Source: Lachnospiraceae bacterium
Lineage (GTDB): Bacteria; Bacillota; Clostridia; Lachnospirales; Lachnospiraceae
Direction: 5' to 3'
Assembly: GCA_017617545.1 (NCBI GenBank)
Contig: JAFZVZ010000013.1
Location: 1-33,441 of the forward strand
Length of the DNA stretch: 33,441 bases
Shown here: positions 1 through 6,907 of the stretch, piece by piece
Position numbering within the stretch: the stretch's first letter is position 1
Layout of the letters: every line of letters begins with the position of its first letter
Translations under genes and position numbers: made by a program
The notes under the pieces: model-generated
The model's database searches: none
The model's input: the letters and a program-made list of their open reading frames with translations, nothing else
Told to the model about the DNA's origin: nothing

Positions 1-25
1 AAGCCCACGTCAGTGGGCTTTTTTT
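1..25. terminator. Hairpin terminator next to the glycerate kinase stop
   Basis: An 8-bp stem (AAGCCCAC pairing with GTGGGCTT) encloses a GTCA loop and is followed on the plus strand by a run of T. On the minus strand it lies directly after the glycerate kinase stop codon, with an A run before the stem, so it could terminate in both directions. Whether a T run follows on the minus strand lies outside the window. Confidence 0.7.
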
Positions 26-1257
26 CATATTATTCCGTTCTCTTTCAGTTCCATTACCGCGTGCGCCGCTGTCTCCGCCATGTTCCTGCGCGCCACCTCC
101 GGCTGCATCGCCGTCACGAGGTCGCATGCGGCACGGTCATTGATCCCGTACCAGGCCGTCAGGCCCATCTCTCGTAAAATGCCCTTCTCCGCCTCCACGC
201 TGCCCGCCAGCGCGATCACAGGTACTCCGTGCGCCTGCGCAACCGCCGCAACTGCCGCGGGTGCCTTGCCCATCGCTGTCTGCGAATCAAGCCGTCCCTC
301 GCCGGTGATGACCAGGTCGGCATCCGCGATATATTCCTCGAGTTTGGTCTCCTCGATCACAAGCCGCGAGCCCGGCAACAGCTCCGCGCCGAGCACCGCC
401 CGGAAGGCAAAGCCAAGTCCTCCCGCCGCGCCGGAGCCCGGGGTGTCAGGATCGGTGTCGGCCGCAGACCCGCGTTTCGTACAGTATTCACGCACCAACT
501 CCGCGTACCGCCGCAGCGCCGCATCCATCACTTGGATATCCTCTGTCCTCGCGCCCTTCTGCGGTCCGAACACCGCGCTGCTGCCAAGCGGCCCGCACAG
601 AGGGTTGGTCACGTCACAGGCGACGCGGAAGGTGCACTGTGTAAGGAGGGATTGCTTCTCCGGCTTTCTGATCGCCGCGAGCCTCATAAGCCCTGCCGCG
701 CCGTATCCGATATTGTTGCCTTCTGCGTCAGTCAGCCGGTACCCAAGCGCCTGCAGCATACCCGCGCCGCCGTCATTGGTCGCGCTTCCGCCGAGGCCGA
801 TCAGGAACCGACGGCACCCCTTCGCTGCCGCGTCTACAATTACCTCTCCGAGACCGTAGGTCGTTGTGTACATCGGGTTGCGCCGCTGCTGCGGCACAAG
901 CGGCAGTCCGCATGCACCGCTGCATTCGATGACGGCGAGCGGTGAGGATTCATTTTCCGAAAAATACTGCGCCGGCGCACTTTCCTTGCCAGTCGGCGGT
1001 TCACTGCCTGCCGCGCGCCGTGTTCTGATGACCGCGTACTCACACTCCACCGGCTCGCCGAGTGGCCCCGTGACGGTCACCCGCTCGGTCGCGCCTTCCG
1101 CAAGCGCCGCAACGGTTCCCTCGCCGCCGTCCGCGAGCGGACGCACGACAACTTCGGCCTCCGGCCATACCTGCCGGATGCCCTCCGCCGCTGCCTCACC
1201 CGCCTCGCGCGAGCTCAGGCAGCCCTTGAACGAATCCATTGCGACAACGATCTTCAT
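25..1257 (-). CDS. glxK: Glycerate kinase (GlxK/GarK family)
   Basis: This cytoplasmic enzyme phosphorylates D-glycerate with ATP, most likely giving 2-phosphoglycerate as in the GarK/GlxK family, and feeds glyoxylate- or serine-derived carbon into lower glycolysis. The N-terminus (MKIVVAMDSFKGCLSS) and the GGEGT, LIGLGGSATNDGGAGM, GAAGGLGFAFRAVLGAELLPG-type and ITGEGRLDSQT blocks are all characteristic of the family. At 410 residues it is about 30 longer than usual. The extra length is a Ser/Glu/Pro-rich insert near residues 78-108 that interrupts the strand leading to the ECSGACGLPL segment. The ATG follows GAGGGAGG with good spacing. It lies 39 bases after the gene at 1297-2178 with no terminator between, so the two may share a transcript. 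Function assignment is firm; the phosphorylated position is inferred from the family. Confidence 0.95.
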   Translation of the reverse strand: MKIVVAMDSFKGCLSSREAGEAAAEGIRQVWPEAEVVVRPLADGGEGTVAALAEGATERVTVTGPLGEPVECEYAVIRTRRAAGSEPPTGKESAPAQYFSENESSPLAVIECSGACGLPLVPQQRRNPMYTTTYGLGEVIVDAAAKGCRRFLIGLGGSATNDGGAGMLQALGYRLTDAEGNNIGYGAAGLMRLAAIRKPEKQSLLTQCTFRVACDVTNPLCGPLGSSAVFGPQKGARTEDIQVMDAALRRYAELVREYCTKRGSAADTDPDTPGSGAAGGLGFAFRAVLGAELLPGSRLVIEETKLEEYIADADLVITGEGRLDSQTAMGKAPAAVAAVAQAHGVPVIALAGSVEAEKGILREMGLTAWYGINDRAACDLVTAMQPEVARRNMAETAAHAVMELKENGII

Positions 1258-1296
1258 TCGTGCGCCTCCCTCATTTTCCTCATTGTCTCTGACTCA

Positions 1297-2178
1297 TTAC
1301 GGAGCCTTAAATTCGATCGTGTCGGTATAGAACCACGGACGGTACTTCCCCTCCGTCTTTACATGCAGTCGGAACGTGAGCACATCATTTTCCTTAAGCG
1401 TGATCCGCTGATGACCCCAACATCCACCCAGGATGTAAGCGTCCTCGAACCAGTGCACGAACGCCTCCTCCCCGTTGAGTTCCGCTTCCATCGTACATCG
1501 CTCGTACATGTCGGTCTGATTCAGGAAGAACAGGTCGTAGGTATCACCGCCCATGTGACGGATCTCAACGGCGATCCCGTCCTTCTCGTAGATTATCTCG
1601 CCCTTCGGGTCCGTGTACGTGCCGTCATCGTCGGTCGTGGAAATCCTGCACGGACAGACCGTGATCAGTTCGCCGAAGCTGTAGGTGGTGTATTCATACA
1701 CGAAAATCAGGGAATCGATGCTTCGTACCTGCGTCTCTCCCAGCTGCGTCAAATACTCTGTCAACGGGCTGCCGTATATGTTGTCGGTTATTCCCGGAGC
1801 GGTCGGTTTGTTCACTCCCGAACCTGCCACCGGCCCCCGGGACATCATGATGCCGTTGACTGCATACGCCATGGTATATACGTTGAGCGGCCTGTCGTTC
1901 TCATTGTTGTACTCGTATTGGATGTACGTGTTGCCGCCGGCGTCCTCTCTGCTGCCGAGAACCCTGATGGTAAGGCCGTAGCCATTGTACAAATCCTGCT
2001 CTTCAACCGTGTAGTTGATCCTCGCCTCCTCCGTGGGCGCCGGTGTCAGCTCAACCGTCGGTGTCGGCGTCGGCTGCTTCGCCCAGAGCCAGCCGTTCTC
2101 GTTGATCACAACCACGACACGGTATCCCAGCAGTAATATTCCCAGTATTACCAATATCGGTATCCAAATCTTCTTCAT
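1297..2178 (-). CDS. Membrane-anchored extracellular protein of unknown function
   Basis: I do not recognise the family. From the ATG start the protein has about 293 residues: a short MKK start, one hydrophobic segment (about residues 4-24, a signal anchor without a lipobox Cys), a short Pro/Thr-rich stalk (PTPTPTVELTPAPT), and then a mostly beta-predicted ectodomain with conserved-looking Trp, Tyr and Cys residues. The same Pro/Thr stalk style appears in the surface proteins at 16703-18421 and 18491-19213, so the organism uses it as a common surface spacer. I chose the ATG at 2178 because GGGAGG lies 7 bases upstream. A GTG at 2208, with AGGAGG only 3 bases before it, would add 10 residues and is less likely. 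A good promoter lies upstream, and glycerate kinase follows. Confidence 0.8.
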   Translation of the reverse strand: MKKIWIPILVILGILLLGYRVVVVINENGWLWAKQPTPTPTVELTPAPTEEARINYTVEEQDLYNGYGLTIRVLGSREDAGGNTYIQYEYNNENDRPLNVYTMAYAVNGIMMSRGPVAGSGVNKPTAPGITDNIYGSPLTEYLTQLGETQVRSIDSLIFVYEYTTYSFGELITVCPCRISTTDDDGTYTDPKGEIIYEKDGIAVEIRHMGGDTYDLFFLNQTDMYERCTMEAELNGEEAFVHWFEDAYILGGCWGHQRITLKENDVLTFRLHVKTEGKYRPWFYTDTIEFKAP

Positions 2179-2238
2179 ACGAATTCCTCCCTTCGTACTG
2201 TCTGCCACATACCTCCTGAGTTTCCTGTATTTGCCTTA

Positions 2239-2267
2239 ATTGTAGCAGTATTGAACGGGCTTTGCAA
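2239..2267 (-). promoter_or_regulatory. Sigma-A promoter of the 1297-2178 gene
   Basis: On the minus strand, TTGCAA (2262-2267) and TACAAT (2239-2244) are separated by exactly 17 bases. Transcription would begin near 2232, leaving a leader of about 54 bases with two AGGAGG-like sites. Confidence 0.75.
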
Positions 2268-2298
2268 CTCGGTTCGGGGACGGATTGCGGAAATCCAA

Positions 2299-2328
2299 GA
2301 GGGACCGACTTTGATAAGCCGGTCCCTC
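2299..2328 (-). terminator. Terminator of the large surface protein gene
   Basis: A perfect 9-bp stem (GAGGGACCG with CGGTCCCTC) surrounds a 12-base loop, 50-80 bases after the surface protein stop. On the minus strand the tail is only moderately T-rich (TTGGATTT). On the plus strand the hairpin is followed by GTTTTG, so some bidirectional activity is possible. Confidence 0.65.
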
Positions 2329-2370
2329 GTTTTGTCTGTGTTGTTTTATCTGTGTCGTTTTATTGTGCGC
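2329..2370. repeat. Three tandem imperfect 14-bp repeats
   Basis: Three adjacent 14-base units read on the plus strand as GTTTTGTCTGTGTT, GTTTTATCTGTGTC and GTTTTATTGTGCGC. They lie between the stop of the surface protein gene (2378) and its terminator hairpin, hence in the 3' untranslated part of that transcript. No function is apparent. Confidence 0.6.
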
Positions 2371-2377
2371 TTGCGGA

Positions 2378-4957
2378 TTACTCTGCCTGCTCTCGCCGCT
2401 TCATGGCCGCGTAAAATGCCACTGCCGCGAGGATGCCGATGAATACGAGATACCCGAGAGGGCTGTTGTCGGCCGTCGTCGGTGTCGGCTCTGAGCCGCC
2501 TCCGTTCGCGGGCGTCGGTGCCGCGGACGGCGAAGGTGCTGCCGTCGGCGAAGGCTCCGCGGTCGGTGAAGGCTCCGCTTCTACGCTCGGTGTGGGCTCA
2601 TCTTTCTTGATCTCCTCCCAGACGGCCTTGAACTCGTGCGCGCCCTCGACCTTATACTTGTCGCCCGGGTTGTAGTTGGATCCCTGCCAGTAGAGGAACT
2701 TGTATCCGTCCTTCGTCGGCGCCGCGGGGATCGTGATCTCCGTGCCGTAGTCAGCCGCCATCACGTAGGTTCCGGTCTTGCCGTCGAGCGTGCCGCCGTC
2801 AAGATTGAACGAGAGGTCGTAGCTCCGCAGCGTCGCCTTGTACGTTGCCGTGTAGGTCGCGTCCGCGGTTGCCGCAGCGATCGCGGGTGTCCAGCCGTCG
2901 AACTTGTACGTGTACTGCACGTCCTCCTTCTTCGCGGGCTCGTCCCCGTCGTACGCGGGCGTCTTGCCCTGCTCAACTTCAACCTTCTTAAGAACGGTCT
3001 TGTCTTCATCGACAAATGTGATCGTGTACTTGGTTGTCTCAGGCTCCTCTTTGATCTCCTCCCAGATAGCCTTGAACTCGTGCGCACCCTCTACTTTGTA
3101 CTTATCGCCCGGGTTGTAATTGGAACCCTGCCAGTAGAGGAACTTGTAACCGTCCTTCGTCGGCGCGTCGGGGATCGTGATCTCCGTGCCGTAGTCGGCA
3201 GTCATCACGTACGTTCCGGTCTTACCGTCGAGCGTGCCGCCGTCAAGATCAAACGTGAGGTCATAACTTCTGAGTGTTTTCTCATACGTTGCCGTGTACG
3301 TCGTGTCCTCGGTCGCCGCCACGATCTCGGGCGTCCAGCCTGCGAACTTGTAGGTGTACTGTGCGTCTTCCTTCTTGGTGGGATCTTCGCCGTCATAAGA
3401 GGGCATCTCGCCGCGCTTTACAGTGACTTTCTCAAGCACAGTCGTCGTATCTTCGTCGACAAATGTGATGTCAAGCGTGGTCTTCTGCACCTCAACCGAA
3501 ATATCAATTCCGCCGCCCGAAGGAACATCGAAATAGAACTGATCGCCATCCTTGGTGAACGCTTCCTTCGAATCCCCGCTGCCGTTGTACGCATTGACAA
3601 GCTCATACCCCTCTTCCAGGTTTGCCTTGATATAAATCCTGTCGCCGACATGCGCAACCGGATAGTCAAAGCTCGTGCCGAATTCGTCGCCGTCCGCATC
3701 GGTCAGCTTGTAAGAGCCGTATTTCTCATTGAGTTCCTCGCTCTTAATAATATAGTTGATCTGCTGCTCCAGGACAGGATCTTTCTTATAATACGTATTC
3801 TCATCGAACCAATCACGCACAGCCACGACATTCTCGGCCTCAACCTTCCACGTCGTAAGCTCCAAAAAATTATAGTTGAGCTCCCCGCTCGTCAGCGGCG
3901 GTTCGTTATCCATATCCATTAATTCCCAGTCAAACGGGAAGATTACACCGTAGTTGTCGGCTTTGATGATCTCTTCGATCAGAATGGAGGTTTTTACGTT
4001 ATGGTTAACTTCCGCGATGTCGATTCCGATACCATCGGAAGTGACATTTTTCGCCGTAATCTTCGTAATACCACTGTAAGCAGTCGCTTCCGGAAGTATC
4101 GAGAAACAGATTCCATATGCGGATCTGCCGGCGCCTTCCCCGGTCAGCTTTGCAATAATATCTCCGGCTACAGTAGTCTCAAGCTTTCCTCCGAAATTGC
4201 TGAGTCTGAGACCGAAAGCCGCTCCTTCCGAAGTCGCTGTCACCGTTCCTTTGATATCTGCCCGTACGTCAGGACTGGCTCCTTCGCTGGTATCGAGGTC
4301 AACTCCATAGGCGGTCCCGCCTGCCGTAACGGTAATGTCGCCGGATACGATTGCTTTGATGGTATCCGGACTGGCTGCACTGCCCTTGATTCCATAAGCA
4401 AAGGTCGTTCCGTTGACCTTCATGGAATTTTGAAGTGTCACATCCCCGTGGCAGTAAACGCCAATACCTGTTGCATATGCCCCGGTCACATTCAGCTCGC
4501 CGGTCGCGTTGATCACCGGCATGAAACCGTTGTTCCATACTCCGCCATGGGCGTACAATCCGGTTACATCGCTTAAGTCGCCTTCCGCTGTCGCACTGAC
4601 TTTTCCGTTGATAACTGCGGAAGCATTGCCATCATATGTCCATGCCTGAACCGCATAGTAATCTTTCTCGCCATTGTCGTCGGCTGTTAAAGTCACATCA
4701 CCGTTAACCGTAGCACTCGCGTCCTTGGCACCTTCGGCCCCTTCGTAGGCCTCAACAGAGAGCGCTTTTTCGTGACCATCTGCATATTGATAGTTAATAT
4801 CCGCATCAATCGTAACAGACTGACCGGCTTCCACTAACACATATGTGTTCATCACGTCGGCAAATGCCACACTGCCGATGCTTCCTACGGCAAGCAGCGA
4901 TGCCATAACGATCGCGACAGGTCTTCGAAACAATTTCTTAAATCCCGATGCTTTCAT
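2378..4957 (-). CDS. Large secreted surface protein, beta-helix-like N-terminus plus duplicated InlB-type module
   Basis: About 859 residues from the ATG at 4957, which follows AGAGGA. A classic Sec signal peptide (KKLFRR, a hydrophobic run, then VAFA) is followed by some 300 residues rich in repeated short strands of the type VNGDVT, INGKVSATAEG, ISGDITVTAGGTAYGV, suggesting a beta-helix. The second half holds two near-identical 148-residue units, each with an ITFVDED strand, a WTP segment, and a Listeria-Bacteroides (InlB B-like, Flg_new) repeat with LDGGTLDGKTGTYVM and GYKFLYWQGSNYNPGD. A Pro/Ser/Thr/Glu-rich stalk, one membrane helix (LGYLVFIGILAAVAFYAAM) and a KRREQAE tail anchor the C-terminus. 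TTADNSPLGYL stands where LPXTG proteins have (L)PKTGDNSPLG, so the sorting motif looks degenerate. Likely an adhesin or cell-surface interaction protein; no ligand can be inferred. Confidence 0.85.
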   Translation of the reverse strand: MKASGFKKLFRRPVAIVMASLLAVGSIGSVAFADVMNTYVLVEAGQSVTIDADINYQYADGHEKALSVEAYEGAEGAKDASATVNGDVTLTADDNGEKDYYAVQAWTYDGNASAVINGKVSATAEGDLSDVTGLYAHGGVWNNGFMPVINATGELNVTGAYATGIGVYCHGDVTLQNSMKVNGTTFAYGIKGSAASPDTIKAIVSGDITVTAGGTAYGVDLDTSEGASPDVRADIKGTVTATSEGAAFGLRLSNFGGKLETTVAGDIIAKLTGEGAGRSAYGICFSILPEATAYSGITKITAKNVTSDGIGIDIAEVNHNVKTSILIEEIIKADNYGVIFPFDWELMDMDNEPPLTSGELNYNFLELTTWKVEAENVVAVRDWFDENTYYKKDPVLEQQINYIIKSEELNEKYGSYKLTDADGDEFGTSFDYPVAHVGDRIYIKANLEEGYELVNAYNGSGDSKEAFTKDGDQFYFDVPSGGGIDISVEVQKTTLDITFVDEDTTTVLEKVTVKRGEMPSYDGEDPTKKEDAQYTYKFAGWTPEIVAATEDTTYTATYEKTLRSYDLTFDLDGGTLDGKTGTYVMTADYGTEITIPDAPTKDGYKFLYWQGSNYNPGDKYKVEGAHEFKAIWEEIKEEPETTKYTITFVDEDKTVLKKVEVEQGKTPAYDGDEPAKKEDVQYTYKFDGWTPAIAAATADATYTATYKATLRSYDLSFNLDGGTLDGKTGTYVMAADYGTEITIPAAPTKDGYKFLYWQGSNYNPGDKYKVEGAHEFKAVWEEIKKDEPTPSVEAEPSPTAEPSPTAAPSPSAAPTPANGGGSEPTPTTADNSPLGYLVFIGILAAVAFYAAMKRREQAE
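2608..3481 (-). repeat. Two tandem 148-codon repeats inside the surface protein gene
   Basis: The segments around 2608-3034 and 3055-3481 are direct repeats with a period of about 444-447 bases. Long stretches are nearly identical at DNA level, for example those encoding GYKFLYWQGSNYNPGDKYK and AHEFKA. Differences are mostly at third codon positions, plus one extra Thr codon in the copy nearer the N-terminus. This is a recent-looking intragenic duplication and a site where copy number could change by recombination. Confidence 0.85.
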
Positions 4958-5053
4958 ATACCGTATCCTCTTCCCTTTATTTTGTTCCGTCCACTGCTTA
5001 CATGTGTGCATACCATCCATACTACAGCAGTAGACCAAACAATTACCAATAAT

Positions 5054-5082
5054 AGTATATCACTCTTCTTCTCCGCGGTAAA
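5054..5082 (-). promoter_or_regulatory. Sigma-A promoter of the surface protein gene
   Basis: On the minus strand TTTACC (5077-5082) and TATACT (5054-5059) are spaced by 17 bases. The start would be near 5047, giving a leader of about 90 bases before the ATG at 4957. The promoter begins immediately after the terminator of the upstream gene. Confidence 0.65.
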
Positions 5083-5085
5083 GAC

Positions 5086-5129
5086 ATAAATAAAGCGGAA
5101 GCATCTTACAATTCTGTAAGGCTTCCGCT
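5086..5129 (-). terminator. Terminator of the 5163-5645 gene
   Basis: The 9-bp arms AGCGGAAGC (5094-5102) and GCTTCCGCT (5121-5129) pair, and an inner CTTACA/TGTAAG pairing extends the hairpin. On the minus strand the stem is followed by TTATTTATG, a T-rich tail. Confidence 0.8.
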
Positions 5130-5162
5130 CCGCTCGCGGTTTTAATTGTTCGGGGTTCCCGG

Positions 5163-5645
5163 TCAATCGCCCCACTGCGTGTCCGGATCATTTTCATCGC
5201 GCACGATATACGAAGGACACTCCTTGTTGTCCAGGAGTTCTCTCGCCCACCAGTTGGCCGTCCGGCTGTCGTACATGAACATTCCTCCGAGCAGTACCGG
5301 GATGTTCTCACTGTTCTTGAACGCCCACAAAAACGGCGAATTTCCCTCGTTATAGATGGTCATGCCGCCCCAGTTATCGCGCGTCAGCCGGTAAACCTCC
5401 TCGTTCGCAAAATCAATAAAATACACGCTGTAGCTTACGCAGGGCAGTTTCAGTCTCCGATCCACCACCTTCTCCTGCGGCATGGCCTGCCTCCGCATCG
5501 TCTCCTTCATCCATCGGAACGCGGCCTTCAGATCTCTGACGAACTCTTTCCCGAACTGGTTTATATACTCCTGCTCTATAGCGGTCGGTTCCGCCTTTGC
5601 CGCCGTAAAATCAAGACGAAGTACCTTGTCCTTATTGTCATTCAT
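5163..5645 (-). CDS. Conserved hypothetical protein, 160 aa
   Basis: I do not recognise this soluble protein. It starts with ATG after AAGGAG at good spacing. The N-terminal third is charged and helical (DFTAAKAEPTAIEQEYINQFGKEF-type), followed by a mixed alpha/beta portion rich in aromatics, with a NWGGMTIYNEG segment and an acidic tail (DENDPDTQWGD). There is no signal peptide or membrane segment. It lies 40 bases downstream of the HAD-GNAT fusion gene and before a clear terminator, so the two probably form a transcription unit. Nothing in the sequence links it to a specific reaction. Confidence 0.75.
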   Translation of the reverse strand: MNDNKDKVLRLDFTAAKAEPTAIEQEYINQFGKEFVRDLKAAFRWMKETMRRQAMPQEKVVDRRLKLPCVSYSVYFIDFANEEVYRLTRDNWGGMTIYNEGNSPFLWAFKNSENIPVLLGGMFMYDSRTANWWARELLDNKECPSYIVRDENDPDTQWGD

Positions 5646-5685
5646 GTTCCGGTCTCCTTTCCTTACGCGCTTATTTGCCTTTCAA

Positions 5686-6795
5686 TTACTTGCTTTTCGC
5701 CTCCATCCACCGGTGCATTCCGCAGCCGTGTTCCGGCGTCGGTCTCGGCGCGAAGCCGAATCGTTCGTAAAATTCTTCCTTGCCCTTGGCAGACTGCAGA
5801 CTGATCATCACGCGGTAGCCGGGCTTGAGTATGGTGCCCTCGATAAATCCGATCACACGGTTCATCAGGTCGCGCCCCAGTCCGCCCTTCTGGTACGGCG
5901 GGCGCACGATGATATCCGCGATATACACGACGTATCCGTGGTCCCACAGCACGCGCGCCAGCGCGATAGGCTCACCCTCGCGGCGCAGACAGCACAGAAA
6001 CGTTGTATTCTTAAGTCCCTCTGCGGCCTGCTCGAGCGGAAACTCGCTCCAGCCGACCTCGCGGCGCATCTGCATGTATTCCTCGGGTGTGATGTGATCC
6101 GTCACCTCGTAATCGATCCGAAGCGCCTCCGTGACCACATCCGCCTGTTTCTCAAGATGCGGAAAATCACTGAACACCGGGCAGGAGACATGCGGCTCAA
6201 ACATCCCCGGACGGAACCACATCGCCTGTGCCGCGCTCATCCCGAGCTTTCTCGCCGCCTGCAGCTCATGCGAGCCGCCGTCACCGATGTAGAGGCACTC
6301 CGCCGGCGTCACCCCGAATTCTTCCATGATGCTCTGATACATCGACGGGTCCGGCTTCTTAACCCCCTGCTCGAACGAAAGCCTCACCGTATCAAACAGC
6401 GGGTACAGCTCGCTCTGCAGGATCATCGCTCTCTCGTCCGAGAAACAGTTGCTGATCAGCGCCGTGCGGATGCCGTGCGCCTTCAGATCCTTCAGCAGCT
6501 GCACCGACGCTTCCGGCACCGCGGAGAAGGTATCCCCGAGCGCCTCTCGTCTCTTCCTGCACACTAACTCAACCCAGTCCTCGTTGTAGAGATTGAGCTT
6601 GCGGAGCGTCTCCGAGAAGCCTTCCTCCATCGTGTATTTTCCGATGGTCCGCTCATCCTCCGTCGCGTGCCACGCGGCGCGAAACTCCGTGAGCGGAACT
6701 CCCAGATCCTCCGCGATATTTTCGCTGAAGTACGTCCGCCCCGTGAAGAGCGTGACCAGCGTTTCAAACATATCAAAGATTACTGCCCGTATCAT
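5686..6795 (-). CDS. HAD-superfamily hydrolase fused to a GNAT acetyltransferase
   Basis: A 369-residue two-domain protein. Residues 1-about 220 are a haloacid-dehalogenase-type fold: nucleophile Asp8 in FDMFETL, motif II Ser115 in ALISNC, motif III Lys146/147 in GVKKPDP, and motif IV Gly171-Asp172 in YIGDGGSHE. The second acidic residue of the usual DxD pair is replaced by Phe, as in L-2-haloacid dehalogenases and related enzymes, so phosphatase activity is not certain. Residues about 228-369 are a GNAT domain with the acetyl-CoA loop QKGGLG at 302-307 and the closing FYERFGF block. The substrates of both halves are unknown; a shared small-molecule substrate is a plausible reason for fusion (inference). 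The ATG follows GGGGG. The gene at 5163-5645 follows 40 bases later. Confidence 0.9.
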   Translation of the reverse strand: MIRAVIFDMFETLVTLFTGRTYFSENIAEDLGVPLTEFRAAWHATEDERTIGKYTMEEGFSETLRKLNLYNEDWVELVCRKRREALGDTFSAVPEASVQLLKDLKAHGIRTALISNCFSDERAMILQSELYPLFDTVRLSFEQGVKKPDPSMYQSIMEEFGVTPAECLYIGDGGSHELQAARKLGMSAAQAMWFRPGMFEPHVSCPVFSDFPHLEKQADVVTEALRIDYEVTDHITPEEYMQMRREVGWSEFPLEQAAEGLKNTTFLCCLRREGEPIALARVLWDHGYVVYIADIIVRPPYQKGGLGRDLMNRVIGFIEGTILKPGYRVMISLQSAKGKEEFYERFGFAPRPTPEHGCGMHRWMEAKSK

Positions 6796-6881
6796 AATCC
6801 GTCCCCCTTGTTATTATTTTACGCGGCCGTCCCGCGTCATACACACTTTCCGCAATCGTGCGATCCGCCGTTTGCACGGAA

Positions 6882-6906
6882 GAAACGCTGATCCAATCGG
6901 CGTTTC
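6882..6906 (-). terminator. Possible weak terminator after the HD-GYP gene
   Basis: A 7-bp stem GAAACGC/GCGTTTC lies just after the stop codon at 6908 and is followed on the minus strand by only a short TTCTT tail. It may be a weak terminator or simply a transcript-end stabilising hairpin. Confidence 0.35.
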
Positions 6907-6907
6907 C

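Noticed and set aside
2385-2460. Typical LPXTG sorting signal at the C-terminus of the surface protein
   Set aside because: The hydrophobic helix and basic tail are present but the sequence before them is TTADNSPLG, without LPXTG; it is reported as degenerate only.
4862-5038. Longer N-terminus of the large surface protein starting with TTG at 5038
   Set aside because: It would put 27 residues before a normal signal peptide and pass through the leader. The ATG at 4957 has a good ribosome binding site.
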